This document shows positions 25,480 through 34,853 of a stretch of 43,717 nucleotides of DNA, in pieces (position 1 is the stretch's first letter; each line of letters starts with the position of its first letter). The DNA lies in contig JAHEEG010000014.1 of the NCBI GenBank assembly GCA_024640825.1, positions 1-43,717 of the forward strand, read 5' to 3'. The notes below the pieces were generated by a model. That model was not told the DNA's origin. It ran no database searches and saw only the letters and a list, made by a program, of their open reading frames with translations. Source of the DNA: Gammaproteobacteria bacterium (GTDB lineage Bacteria > Pseudomonadota > Gammaproteobacteria > Pseudomonadales > Azotimanducaceae). A program made the translations under genes and the position numbers.

Positions 25480-26355
25480 ATGGATTATTCGAATTTGCTG
25501 CTGCGGCATGGGGAGGATCTTCAGGTCTGGGTTTTCTTCACCTGTCTCGGCCTGTTTTTCGGTCTCGAACGCCTGTTTCCCCGCAGGCCCCGGCCCGCGC
25601 ATGGCTGGTCGCGCTGGCGCACTAACCTTCTGCTGACGACGATTAACGTCACCGCCCTGGGCATGGTTCCCGTCTCCTTCATTGCTGGCGCTGCCTGGGC
25701 GCAGCAGCAGGCGTTCGGGCTCCTGAACTGGCTGCCCATACCGGCATGGGCAGTGGTGATTGCAACGCTATTGCTCAGGGGCTTCATTTCGTTTTTCACC
25801 CACTACCTGTATCACAGGTTTCCCCTGCTGTGGCGCCTGCACCGAGTGCATCATCTGGATACCGATCTGGATATCTCCTCGACGGTTCGCTTTCATCCTT
25901 TGGAAATGCTGACCGGGCCGCTCATCGGTCTGCCGCTGGTAATCGGGCTGGGTCTTTCGCCCTGGGTACTGCTGTTCTATGAACTCCTGGACGCCGCCGT
26001 GACCCTGTTCAGCCATGCCAATCTGCGCCTGCCCGCCGGTCTCAACCGTTGGCTGCGCTATTTGATCGTCACCCCGGATCTGCATCGAATACACCATTCT
26101 GTGCGACAGCCAGAGACGGATAGCAACTTCAGCGCGGTTTTTCCGGTGTGGGATCTTGTGTTCGGCACTTTCCGACCGGAGCCGTCAGTGCCGCCGGAAT
26201 TGATGACGCTTGGCCTCTCGGAGTTACGCGATGCGAATACCGATCGGTTGGGCTACCTGCTGCGGGCCCCCTTCCTGCCAGCACAGCCTGGCCGGCCAGC
26301 CTCGAGCTTGCTGGATGCGGTCCCGTCAGGTGAAGCGGGTCACCAGACCGGGTAA
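25480..26355 (+). CDS. Sterol desaturase/fatty acid hydroxylase family protein
   Basis: A 291-residue membrane protein with the three histidine boxes of this di-iron family: HYLYH at 108-112, HRVHH at 121-125 and HRIHH at 202-206, plus His179 in FSHANLR. About five membrane helices surround them. Members use oxygen to hydroxylate or desaturate lipids at the membrane. ATG 25480 is chosen because earlier ATGs at 25459 and 25468 lie at the edge of the palindromic operator, but they are not excluded. Control by the divergent MarR regulator is likely. Its 3' end overlaps the convergent OmpA-like gene by 16 bp. Confidence 0.87.
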   Translation: MDYSNLLLRHGEDLQVWVFFTCLGLFFGLERLFPRRPRPAHGWSRWRTNLLLTTINVTALGMVPVSFIAGAAWAQQQAFGLLNWLPIPAWAVVIATLLLRGFISFFTHYLYHRFPLLWRLHRVHHLDTDLDISSTVRFHPLEMLTGPLIGLPLVIGLGLSPWVLLFYELLDAAVTLFSHANLRLPAGLNRWLRYLIVTPDLHRIHHSVRQPETDSNFSAVFPVWDLVFGTFRPEPSVPPELMTLGLSELRDANTDRLGYLLRAPFLPAQPGRPASSLLDAVPSGEAGHQTG

Positions 26356-27779
26356 ATCACGATATCGATGCGCCGGTTGCGCTTTCTGCCTTCCGGCGTT
26401 TCGTTGTTTGCCGCAGGCCGGGACTCCCCGTATCCCAGTGCTGTAAGGTTGGCCGGTGACAGCGGCGCATTTGCCAGCAGGTATTGGAGCACCGCTTCGG
26501 CCCGAGCTTGGGACAGCCGGAGATTGAGGTCATCGGACCCGAAGGAGTCTGTGTGTCCCTCGATCACGACGGATGCCTCGGGGAATTGAAGGATGGCTCG
26601 CTGCACCGCGTTGAGCAGCGGGTACTGTTCGGAGGTGATCTGAGACCGGCCGGTCGCGAAGTTCAATCCGATCATGCGCAGAATGACGCTTTCTCCCTGG
26701 CGAAGAACGATGGCCTGTTCCGGGCTGAACAGCGCCTCCACCGTGGCGATGCGCTCCCGTTGCCGCCGCTGTTTGTCCACGATCTGATTCATCCGCTGCA
26801 GGCTCGCCGACTGTCCGCCGACCTCCAGGTTCAGCGCGGCGATCTGCGCATCCCTGTCGGCCGCACCCTGCTCCAGGAAGTCCAGGTCGGCCTGCAAAGT
26901 TTGAATGCGCGTTTTCAGGGCGTCGATGGCGTCTTTTTCGCCGTTGTCGAAATAGACCGGGATATCCAACTGATCTGCCAGCTCGCTGATGGACGCTTCC
27001 CACTGCAGCAATATCTGCTCGAGGTTGGTCTCATCTTTGCGTATCTGGTTCTCGAGTGTTGCCACGTAGATCGCGTGGCGGGCATTGTGCTCGGCTAGCT
27101 GTGCCAGATTTCTTGGCCGGTCCGTGTCGTAGCGGTTTTCGTTGAGTTCGACCTCCGCTTCCTCCAGCAGCGCTTTGGCCCGGTTGAAAGACTCGGGCGC
27201 ATAGCGTTTTGCGCGAATGTCGTCGGCGTTCTGCAGCAGCGAACGGGTGGTGGCCAGATAGTTAGCTTTGATGGCCGTCAGCTCGGCCGCCTTGTATAGA
27301 GTTTTGGCTTCCTCACCCGCCCGCTGCGCGCTCTCCAGGCGCCCGCGTTCCAGGCGGATTGCCCCCTCGCCAAACGTTTGCTCGGCCTCCTGCCACTGTT
27401 CGGCTGCAAAGTCGCGAGCCTTCGCCGCCTCCGCCTCCTGTCTGGTCTTCAGCACGTCTTCGAACGTGGTTTGTGCCACCTTGCTGTCTTCGGCCGCTTT
27501 GCGGAACAGCTCGGTGGCGCTGGCCAGGTTGCGCTGAATGCGCTCGATGTCGCCGCCGTCAGCCAGAATGGATTCCGCTTTCCGATAGTCTTCGGCGGCC
27601 GCCCCGTAGCTGGTCGGGGCCAGCAGGTTGGCCTGGGCTTCGTTGGCGACGCTCAGCGCGTCCTTGGCATCCTTGAAAAGGGTATCTCTCACGATCTGGG
27701 GAATCGACGGCTCGGCGGCCAGGGTGCTCTGGGCCGCGCCGAACGTCAGCAGGATGGCAAGGATCAACGTTGGTCTCAT
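26340..27779 (-). CDS. OmpA family protein with long coiled-coil region
   Basis: A 479-residue envelope protein. A signal peptide ends near residue 22 (STLAAEP). A long alanine/glutamate-rich helical region follows (about 40-340), with repeated KAxxLL and EEAE patterns that look like tandem coiled-coil units. The C-terminal OmpA peptidoglycan-binding domain covers about 355-479, with LNFATGRSQITSEQYPLLNA, VVIEGHTDSFGSDDLNLRLS and GYGESRPAANNETPEGRKRNRR. It probably anchors to peptidoglycan and spans part of the periplasm. GGAG lies 8 bases before ATG 27779. Confidence 0.88.
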   Translation of the reverse strand: MRPTLILAILLTFGAAQSTLAAEPSIPQIVRDTLFKDAKDALSVANEAQANLLAPTSYGAAAEDYRKAESILADGGDIERIQRNLASATELFRKAAEDSKVAQTTFEDVLKTRQEAEAAKARDFAAEQWQEAEQTFGEGAIRLERGRLESAQRAGEEAKTLYKAAELTAIKANYLATTRSLLQNADDIRAKRYAPESFNRAKALLEEAEVELNENRYDTDRPRNLAQLAEHNARHAIYVATLENQIRKDETNLEQILLQWEASISELADQLDIPVYFDNGEKDAIDALKTRIQTLQADLDFLEQGAADRDAQIAALNLEVGGQSASLQRMNQIVDKQRRQRERIATVEALFSPEQAIVLRQGESVILRMIGLNFATGRSQITSEQYPLLNAVQRAILQFPEASVVIEGHTDSFGSDDLNLRLSQARAEAVLQYLLANAPLSPANLTALGYGESRPAANNETPEGRKRNRRIDIVIYPVW

Positions 27780-27885
27780 CGAAGAACTCCGTGTCAGCGG
27801 ATAAGAGTCAAGCTGCGCTCAAGATACAGATTTGGCACAGCCGGGAGAAGCGTGTACAAAACAGATCCCGAATACTGGAGGTGCC

Positions 27886-29760
27886 ATGGGTAGTCGCTTC
27901 GGCGTCAAAGATCTGCTGCTGTATCTGTTTCTACTTATCATTCTAGTCAGCATCTGGCTGACCATGGTGCAGATCGACCGCCAGTGGTCCTTCATCCGTC
28001 TCACCCAGGAAAAGCTGGACGAGCAGACCAGGGACATTGCCGACCTGCGTCGACAGCTGCAGCGCGGTGTCCTGGTCGCAGATTCCGACAGGCCGGCGCA
28101 AACCACCGGTGGTCTGCCGCCCACCTGGGAAGGGTTCCGTCGTGCTCACCAAGCCAGCCTTGCCCCCGATTACGCGGAAGGCGACTGGCTGATAAATTAC
28201 TTCGGCAGCAATCTGCAGCGATTGACCCCCATGCTGTCCGCTGACGCCTATGCGTCCTGGGTTCAGGAACAGGTTCTGGACACGCTCATTACCCGGGATC
28301 CGGAAACCCTGGACTGGTTGCCCCTGCTGGCGGAGTCCTGGGCTGTTAGCGAGGATGGGCTGACAGTCAGATTTACCGTGCGGCAGGGGGTTACCTTCTC
28401 TGACGGCGAGCCCCTGACAGCGGATGACATCGCCTTTACCTATCGCTTCATTATGGACGAGCGTATCGCCAGCCCGCGCGCGCGCGCGTATTACTCGCGC
28501 ATCAAATCGGTGACGGTAGAGGGCAACGACGTTGTCTTCCGCTACGAAGAGCCCTACTTCGGTTCCTTTGAGCTGGCCGGTACCATGCAGGTGCTGGCGG
28601 AGCATTTCTACGGCCCCTATCTGGAGAGCACCGAGCGGGCTGAGCAGTTCAACAGCGCCACAGGCCTGCTGCTGGGGTCCGGTCCGTACAAGCTGCAGGA
28701 TCCCGTTGGCTGGACCCCGGACCAGCCGGTTGAGCTGGTTCGCAATGATCGTTATTGGGGCTGGGTACAGCCGCCCTTCGACCGGATGGTGTGGAAGGTT
28801 ATTCAGAACGATGCTGCCACCCTGACCGAGTTCAAGAACGGCGACGTCGACGTCTATTCGGCTCGCCCCCTCGATTATCGGGAGCTTCTGAAGGACGAAG
28901 CCCTGCTGGCTCGAACCAATCACTTCGAGTACTACAACGCCCGCGGCGGTTATTCCTACATTGGCTGGAATCAACAGCGCGATGGTGAACCCACGCGGTT
29001 TGCAGATCCCAGGGTACGGCAGGCTCTGACTTACCTTACGGATCGGCAGCGGCTGGTGGAGGAAGTGTTTCTCGGCTATGCCAAGCCGGCCAACGGCCCG
29101 TTCAATCCCCTGGGCAAGCAGATCAATCCGGACATCGAAACCCGTACGTTTAACCTGGCCCGGGCCCAGTCGCTGCTCGCCGAGGCTGGTTTCGAAGATC
29201 GGGACGGCGATGGGATCATTGAATCAGCCGATGGCGAGCCGTTCCGATTCAAGCTGCTGTATCCCGCTGGCAGTGACGACTACAAACGGGTCGTGCTCCT
29301 GATAAAGGATTTCTACGTCAAGGCTGGCATCATCATGGAGCCGGAGCCCACGGACTGGCCGCTGGTTCTGAAGGCCCTGGACGAGAAAGCTTTCGACGCC
29401 ATTTCCCTGGGTTGGACCAGCGGCTTCGAGATCGACCTGTATCAGTTCTTCCACTCCTCTCAGATGCAACCCGGTGGCGACAATTTCCTGTCTTATAGCA
29501 ATCGGGAACTCGACAGTCTGATCGAAACCGCCCGAGCGGAGATGGACGAACCCAAGCGCATGGAAATTTGGCGGCGTTGTCACGAGATCCTCTGGGAGGA
29601 CCAGCCCTATACGTTCCTGATCTGGCGAGCGAGCCTCAACTTCATCGACGAGCGTATCCAGAACGTGCAGCGGACCCGCTCGGGCGTTAACCGACCCGGT
29701 TTATGGCAGGCGCCGGGTGAGTGGTACGTCCCGGCGGCGCGCCAGAAATACGACGGCTGA
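27886..29760 (+). CDS. ABC transporter substrate-binding protein, SBP_bac_5 type, membrane-tethered
   Basis: A 624-residue peptide/nickel-type binding protein from ATG 27886 (GGAGG 4 bases upstream). It has no lipobox. Instead residues 5-30 form an uncleaved membrane anchor (LLLYLFLLIILVSIWLTMV) and residues 31-62 a short coiled coil (LTQEKLDEQTRDIADLRRQL). The mature domain carries family motifs: VRFTVRQGVTFSDGEPLTADDIAFTY, FNPLGKQ and a C-terminal CHEILWEDQPYTFLIW. It is the first gene of an importer operon, 9 bp before the first permease. Oligopeptides are the likely cargo. Confidence 0.9.
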   Translation: MGSRFGVKDLLLYLFLLIILVSIWLTMVQIDRQWSFIRLTQEKLDEQTRDIADLRRQLQRGVLVADSDRPAQTTGGLPPTWEGFRRAHQASLAPDYAEGDWLINYFGSNLQRLTPMLSADAYASWVQEQVLDTLITRDPETLDWLPLLAESWAVSEDGLTVRFTVRQGVTFSDGEPLTADDIAFTYRFIMDERIASPRARAYYSRIKSVTVEGNDVVFRYEEPYFGSFELAGTMQVLAEHFYGPYLESTERAEQFNSATGLLLGSGPYKLQDPVGWTPDQPVELVRNDRYWGWVQPPFDRMVWKVIQNDAATLTEFKNGDVDVYSARPLDYRELLKDEALLARTNHFEYYNARGGYSYIGWNQQRDGEPTRFADPRVRQALTYLTDRQRLVEEVFLGYAKPANGPFNPLGKQINPDIETRTFNLARAQSLLAEAGFEDRDGDGIIESADGEPFRFKLLYPAGSDDYKRVVLLIKDFYVKAGIIMEPEPTDWPLVLKALDEKAFDAISLGWTSGFEIDLYQFFHSSQMQPGGDNFLSYSNRELDSLIETARAEMDEPKRMEIWRRCHEILWEDQPYTFLIWRASLNFIDERIQNVQRTRSGVNRPGLWQAPGEWYVPAARQKYDG

Positions 29761-29769
29761 CCCTTACCC

Positions 29770-30852
29770 GTGATCAACTACATCATCCGGCGCCTGCTGC
29801 TGATGCTGCCAACCCTGGCAGGCATCACGGTGCTCGTTTTCAGCGTCATGGCCTTGGCGCCCGGCGGCATCGGCGCCAACCTGATGACAAGCGGCGGAGA
29901 TATGCGGCCGGAGGAACGCAAGGCCATGGTCGAATATCTGAACCGTCGCTACGGGCTGGATCAGCCCATGACGACCCAGTACCTGCGTTGGCTTAATAAC
30001 ATCATGCCTATCGGCTTCGCCACCGGGCCGGACGGCGCACGCGGTGAGTTCGGTTTCAAAACGCCCGATCTGGGCAGCAGCTTCGTCAAGAACCGTCCGG
30101 TGCTGGACCTTGTTGCGGAAGCTCTGCCTATCACCCTTTTGCTTAACGCGTTGACGGTTCCGCTGGTATTCGTCGGCTCCATCCTGATGGGCGTTTACAC
30201 TGCGCGCTTCAGAGGTGGCGCGCTCGACGTCAGCATCGGGACCGTCAACCTCGCACTCTGGTCCGTGCCCACCATCTGGATGGGCGTGGTGCTGATTGGC
30301 TTTCTCGCCAGCGAGGAGTATCTGAAATGGTTCCCCACCTCGGGGTTGAGCAGCCTGAGGTCGGACACCTGGAATTTTCTGCCAACTTTCGGGACGCCTG
30401 CAGAGCTGGGATACCAGAGGGGGTATCTGCTGGATTTGCTCTGGCACCTGGTGCTGCCTGTGATCTGCCTGACCTATTCCGGATTCGCCTTTCTTACCAA
30501 GCTGACCCGCGCGGCGGTGCTGGAGAACCTTCTGAGCGACTATGCGAGAACCGCGCGCGCAAAAGGCGCCAGCGAACGCGCCGTCCTCTGGCGTCACGTG
30601 TTCCGCAACAGCCTGCTGCCACTCATTACCGTTACGGCGTCCATCTTGCCCGGCTTGCTGGTCGGATCGGTTATCGTTGAGTCCATCTTTTCAATCGACG
30701 GCATGGGCCGGCTTGCGGTAGAGGCGGTGCAGATGCGGGATCGCGAGGTTGTACTTTCGATCACTCTTATAACAGGCATGCTCACGCTTTTCTCTTATCT
30801 GCTGGTAGACATCTGTTACGCTCTTGCTGATCCGAGGGTGAGCTATGAGTGA
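29770..30852 (+). CDS. ABC transporter permease, DppB/OppB type
   Basis: A 360-residue permease. It opens with the family signature MINYIIRRLLLMLPTLAGI and has six membrane helices. The EAA-type cytoplasmic loop that docks the ATPase is visible as DYARTARAKGASERAVLWRH near residues 257-276. Its start is GTG 29770, 9 bp after the binding-protein stop, with only a weak ribosome site, so coupling is likely. It overlaps the next permease gene by 8 bp. Confidence 0.9.
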   Translation: MINYIIRRLLLMLPTLAGITVLVFSVMALAPGGIGANLMTSGGDMRPEERKAMVEYLNRRYGLDQPMTTQYLRWLNNIMPIGFATGPDGARGEFGFKTPDLGSSFVKNRPVLDLVAEALPITLLLNALTVPLVFVGSILMGVYTARFRGGALDVSIGTVNLALWSVPTIWMGVVLIGFLASEEYLKWFPTSGLSSLRSDTWNFLPTFGTPAELGYQRGYLLDLLWHLVLPVICLTYSGFAFLTKLTRAAVLENLLSDYARTARAKGASERAVLWRHVFRNSLLPLITVTASILPGLLVGSVIVESIFSIDGMGRLAVEAVQMRDREVVLSITLITGMLTLFSYLLVDICYALADPRVSYE

Positions 30853-32035
30853 GATGCCGACCCCGGCGGCAAGCGCCCACGGAGAACATGAGACCTTCAG
30901 CGCTCGGGTACTGCGGCAGACGGCGGCCCGCTGGGGCGCTCGCATCGGCGTCGCCTGGATTGGCCTGGTTGCGCTGGCCGCAGTTTTCGCGCCGTTTCTC
31001 GCCAACAGTCACCCGCTGGCGCTGAAAACCTCGGATGGCTGGAGCAGCCCGTTGCTGGAACATCTCACCTGGATGGACGTTTCGCTGCTGGCCGCTTTTA
31101 TCGCCGTGCTTGTCGTCTGGTTTTTGCGTCGCCGACTTAGCGGCGCTCGCCGGCTCGCCGTCTTGACACTTGCCGTGCTTGCAGCGGCGGTGCCCGCCTA
31201 TCTGCTGGTGAATCCACCTCAGGCCGTTGTCTTCGAGACGTATCGCCAGGCCCTTGCCAGCGGCGCTGCGGAGCAGGCCGTCTTTGCGCCGGTGCCTTAC
31301 TCACCCACCGATCGCTCCCGCGACAAGCCGCTGTCTCTTTCGCCGCCGGATTCTGTGCACCTCATGGGCACCGACGAAGACGGGGCGGACGTCCTTTCGA
31401 GAATGATTCACGCCTGCCGCATTGCGCTAGGCATCGGCTTCGTCGCCACCGGCATCGCGCTCGCCATCGGCATTCTGTTTGGCGGCATCATGGGTTTCTT
31501 CACGGGCTGGGTGGAGATTCTGATGATGCGGTTCCTGGAAATCTTCGAGTCCATCCCCCAGCTTTTTCTTCTGCTCACCGTGGTGTCCTTTTTCGGACGC
31601 AACATTTACCTCATCATGGCGGTCATCGGCCTCACATCCTGGCCGGGTTATGCTCGCTATCTGCGTGCGGAATTTCTCAAGCTGCGGCAGCAGGACTTCG
31701 TACAGGCGGCCCAGGCCTGCGGCCTGCCGATCTGGTCGGTGCTGTTCCGTCACATGTTGCCCAACGGAGTAGCGCCGCTTCTGGTGGCGGCGAGCTTCGG
31801 GATCGCCTCTGCCATTCTGGCGGAGGCGACGCTGAGCTTTCTCGGCCTCGGCGTGGTGGATGCCCCCAGCTGGGGCGGAATGCTGAATCAGGCGGTGGGT
31901 CCCGGCGGCACCTTCGCCGTCTGGCTGGCCACCTATCCTGGTCTGGCGATATTTCTCACGGTGTTTGCCTACAACCTCATTGGCGAGGCGTTGCGCGATG
32001 CCATAGACCCGCATCTGCAGCGGGCGCCAGGCTGA
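30845..32035 (+). CDS. ABC transporter permease, DppC/OppC type, enlarged
   Basis: A 396-residue permease, about 100 residues longer than the usual DppC. After the first helix and the FAPFLANSHPL region there is an extra stretch (about 75-140) with two hydrophobic segments, WMDVSLLAAFIAVLVVWFL and AVLTLAVLAAAVPAYLLV. The normal HLMGTDEDGADVLSRMI motif follows. The EAA loop is FVQAAQACGLPIWSVLFRHMLPN. The start overlaps the previous gene by 8 bp, and the stop is 6 bp before the ATPase gene. Confidence 0.9.
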   Translation: MSEMPTPAASAHGEHETFSARVLRQTAARWGARIGVAWIGLVALAAVFAPFLANSHPLALKTSDGWSSPLLEHLTWMDVSLLAAFIAVLVVWFLRRRLSGARRLAVLTLAVLAAAVPAYLLVNPPQAVVFETYRQALASGAAEQAVFAPVPYSPTDRSRDKPLSLSPPDSVHLMGTDEDGADVLSRMIHACRIALGIGFVATGIALAIGILFGGIMGFFTGWVEILMMRFLEIFESIPQLFLLLTVVSFFGRNIYLIMAVIGLTSWPGYARYLRAEFLKLRQQDFVQAAQACGLPIWSVLFRHMLPNGVAPLLVAASFGIASAILAEATLSFLGLGVVDAPSWGGMLNQAVGPGGTFAVWLATYPGLAIFLTVFAYNLIGEALRDAIDPHLQRAPG

Positions 32036-32041
32036 AAGCGG

Positions 32042-33730
32042 ATGCTGCTGTCGGTCAGAAATCTGCACGTGCAGTTCGGTACGGGAGACTCGGCGGTCAG
32101 CGCCGTTGACGGGGTGTCTCTGGACATCGCGCCAGGTGAAACCTACTGTCTGGTCGGAGAGTCCGGTTCCGGCAAGAGCGTTACCGGCCTGTCGCTGATG
32201 CAGCTGCTGCCCCAGTCACTTCCCCGTCGACCTGGCGGCCAGGCTCTGTTCCGCTCGAGCAGACTCGCGGCGGAGGGGTTGCCGACCGTTTCCGGGGCCG
32301 TAGATTTGCTACGGCTGCCGGAACAAGAGATGCAGCGAATCCGCGGCGGCCGCATTTCCATGATTTTTCAGGAGCCGATGACCGCGCTGAACCCGGTGCT
32401 CACCATTGGCGAGCAGGTGATCGAGCCGCTGCGGTTGCATCTCGGCATGGACGAATCGGCGGCCCGTGTCAGAGCCCTGGAACTCCTGGAACAGGTTCAG
32501 ATGCCGGAGCCCGAGCAGCGCCTGAAAGAATACCCGCATCGGCTTTCGGGCGGCCAGCGTCAGCGCGTGATGATCGCCATGGCCATGGCCTGCGAGCCGG
32601 ACCTGCTGATTGCCGACGAGCCCACCACGGCACTGGATGTCACGATCCAGGCGCAGATTCTGGCACTCATGGCGGACCTGCAGCGGCGGCGGAATACGGC
32701 ACTGCTGTTCATCACCCACGATCTCAGCGTGGTCGCGCAGATTGCCGATCATATTGCTGTGATGCAGCTCGGGCGGATCGTGGAGACAGGTACCCGTGAC
32801 CAGGTGCTGTACAGACCTCAGCATGCGTATACGCGCCAGCTCCTTGCGGCGCTCCCCAGCAGGCTGATACGACACAACCGGATTCCGCGTCCCGAGGGTG
32901 AAGAGCCGCTGGTCAGCGTCCGAAATCTCAAAGTCTATTTTCCGGTGCGGCGAGGCGTGCTGCAGCGCCGGGTCGACGATGTCAAAGCGGTGGACGGCGT
33001 TAGTCTGGATATCCGCAAAGGGCGGGTTCTGGCAGTGGTGGGAGAGTCGGGGTCCGGGAAAACGACCCTCGGGCGAGCGCTGCTGCGGCTGCTTCCCGAG
33101 ACCTCGGGAGAAATTCTTTTCCGCGATGCCGACCTTGCCAGGCTGGCGCCGCGGCAGATGAAACCGTACCGGCGGTGGCTGCAGATTGTCTTTCAGGACC
33201 CCTATTCCTCCCTGAACCCTCGTCTTAGCATCGCTACGACCCTTACCGAACCCATGGCCACCCACGGCATCGGGTCCAGCCAGGAGGAGCGGTTGTGGAT
33301 GGCCGGGGAAACGCTCGAACGGGTGGGCCTGGATCGCGCGATGCTGATGCGCTTTCCGCACGAGTTCTCCGGTGGTCAACGCCAGCGCATCGGCATCGCC
33401 CGGGCCCTGGTGCTGGGGCCTGAACTCATCGTCTGTGACGAGGTGACGAGCGCATTGGATGTCAGCGTGCAGGCGCGGGTCCTGGCTCTGCTGGATGAGC
33501 TGCGTGGCGAGCTCGACCTGACCTATCTGTTCATCACGCACAACATCGACGTGGTTCGCTACTTCGCCGACGAGGTTGCCGTCATGTACCGGGGGCGCAT
33601 CGTGGAGCAGGGCCCGGTGGCCGATGTCTGCGACGAGCCCCAGCACGCGTACACCCGCAAACTGCTGGCCGCGGTGCCGAGCTTCGATCCGCCGCCGGAT
33701 TCGGGAACTGCAGGCGCTCCGGTCCGCTGA
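32042..33730 (+). CDS. ABC transporter ATP-binding protein, fused DppD-DppF type
   Basis: A 562-residue protein with two complete ATPase domains, as in YejF and GsiA. Domain 1: Walker A GESGSGKS at 39-46, signature LSGGQRQR, Walker [13 protein letters not shown]. Domain 2, after about residue 285: a second GESGSGKT, signature FSGGQRQR and [12 protein letters not shown], in which Val replaces the usual Pro after DE. Each half ends with the peptide-transporter tail [14 protein letters not shown] or [14 protein letters not shown]. It powers the importer formed by the three upstream genes, giving a complete system in one operon. Confidence 0.92.
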   Translation: MLLSVRNLHVQFGTGDSAVSAVDGVSLDIAPGETYCLVGESGSGKSVTGLSLMQLLPQSLPRRPGGQALFRSSRLAAEGLPTVSGAVDLLRLPEQEMQRIRGGRISMIFQEPMTALNPVLTIGEQVIEPLRLHLGMDESAARVRALELLEQVQMPEPEQRLKEYPHRLSGGQRQRVMIAMAMACEPDLLIADEPTTALDVTIQAQILALMADLQRRRNTALLFITHDLSVVAQIADHIAVMQLGRIVETGTRDQVLYRPQHAYTRQLLAALPSRLIRHNRIPRPEGEEPLVSVRNLKVYFPVRRGVLQRRVDDVKAVDGVSLDIRKGRVLAVVGESGSGKTTLGRALLRLLPETSGEILFRDADLARLAPRQMKPYRRWLQIVFQDPYSSLNPRLSIATTLTEPMATHGIGSSQEERLWMAGETLERVGLDRAMLMRFPHEFSGGQRQRIGIARALVLGPELIVCDEVTSALDVSVQARVLALLDELRGELDLTYLFITHNIDVVRYFADEVAVMYRGRIVEQGPVADVCDEPQHAYTRKLLAAVPSFDPPPDSGTAGAPVR

Positions 33731-33738
33731 GCGGTCTG

Positions 33739-34761
33739 TCAGGCGGAACGCACCGCGTGCCAGTGCTCGCTGATGCCGTAGCCAGTTCGCCCTTCGGTCC
33801 GAAACTCGGCTAGCCCCTCATTGACGAAAGTGGCGCCGCCGGCTATGGGTATCTTGGTTGGACAGATGGTGAGGATTCTGCCGGTCACGTCCACCGTCTT
33901 GCCCGCCTCAGTTTCCCCGCGCAGGCGGACGGCCGTGTGCCAGAGCGAGCCCCTTCGGTACTCGCTTTCGATCACGACGTTTCGAAGATCCTCCGTACGG
34001 TCGCCGCGGCTGATCCACCCGGAGCCGCGCATGACGCCATCCGTGTGGCGAAAGCAGGATCCACCCATGGCGAGGTCGGCCCCGAAGTTCATCGAAAACC
34101 AGTTAACGAAGGGGCGAGGATCTTCCGCTTCCTGGCGTTCACTTTCCGGTACCTGTTCGGATGCGGTCTCCTGCGTCTGGCCCGCGCCCCAGTCTCTGGG
34201 GCCCCAGGATTTATCGCGTACGCCAAAGCCCGACGGGTGAAACACCTCGGTCCCGGTCGGGCTTTTCAGGCGGATTTCCCCGCGCACCTGGCCCGTCTGT
34301 TCGAAATGGCCACGCGCGCCGTTGGCTGCGTAGTGGGGTTCGGTCAGGGCGTTGAAATCCATCTGCATGCTCAGCGTGGCCGGCTGGTACCAGCCCTCTG
34401 GTCTTGCCTTTCGGCGCTCAAGCAGAATGGAAGCGTCGGCGATGTCCTGAGCGGGACCCTCGTAGCGCACCTCCCAGTTCTGAAACGGTACGACGCACAC
34501 GAGTTCAAGCTGTCCCGCGCGCAGATCATCGTTGTAGGCATTCAGGTCTTTGCCGATCTCACGCCTGCCGTAGGTGAACGCAACCCTATCGCCGCCCAGA
34601 TAAACCACGTGCAGACCGTCGGCCCAGCCATCACCTGGGCGAAAGCCCATGCGGGTAAACATGGCAATTTGGGAATCCGGGTCGACGAAATTGAAATAGT
34701 AGCTCTCGCTCCATGCGCCCTGGGCGCCGACCGGGTGCATTCTCTCGTCCAGGGGGTTCAT
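33739..34761 (-). CDS. Protein of unknown function, lipocalin-like (CrtC/DUF7064-related)
   Basis: A 340-residue cytoplasmic-looking protein with no signal peptide. It begins GAWSESYYFNFVDPDSQIAM and contains many beta-strand-like segments and RDKSWGPRDWG, a motif seen in CrtC/AttH-type two-lipocalin proteins and in DUF7064/DUF7065 proteins. Those often occur near lipid or isoprenoid degradation genes. The assignment rests on pattern memory only, and no reaction can be given. The GGAGAGG ribosome site precedes ATG 34761. It lies 92 bp behind the MarR gene on the same strand and may be in its operon. Confidence 0.6.
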   Translation of the reverse strand: MNPLDERMHPVGAQGAWSESYYFNFVDPDSQIAMFTRMGFRPGDGWADGLHVVYLGGDRVAFTYGRREIGKDLNAYNDDLRAGQLELVCVVPFQNWEVRYEGPAQDIADASILLERRKARPEGWYQPATLSMQMDFNALTEPHYAANGARGHFEQTGQVRGEIRLKSPTGTEVFHPSGFGVRDKSWGPRDWGAGQTQETASEQVPESERQEAEDPRPFVNWFSMNFGADLAMGGSCFRHTDGVMRGSGWISRGDRTEDLRNVVIESEYRRGSLWHTAVRLRGETEAGKTVDVTGRILTICPTKIPIAGGATFVNEGLAEFRTEGRTGYGISEHWHAVRSA

Positions 34762-34853
34762 GGCCTCTCCATTTATCCGGTGAGCGTCGTCTGCGTCGAA
34801 AAACCACTATAACCTGCCGCATGTCCGCCGTGAACGGCTGCGCCAGTGTCGAA

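Noticed and set aside
28478-28492. CG-dinucleotide run as a possible Z-DNA or regulatory element
   Set aside because: It lies inside the binding-protein gene and encodes an ordinary SPRARA stretch. There is no sign of function.
32309-33646. 445-codon minus-strand frame opposite the fused ATPase
   Set aside because: It is a shadow of two complete ABC ATPase domains on the plus strand.
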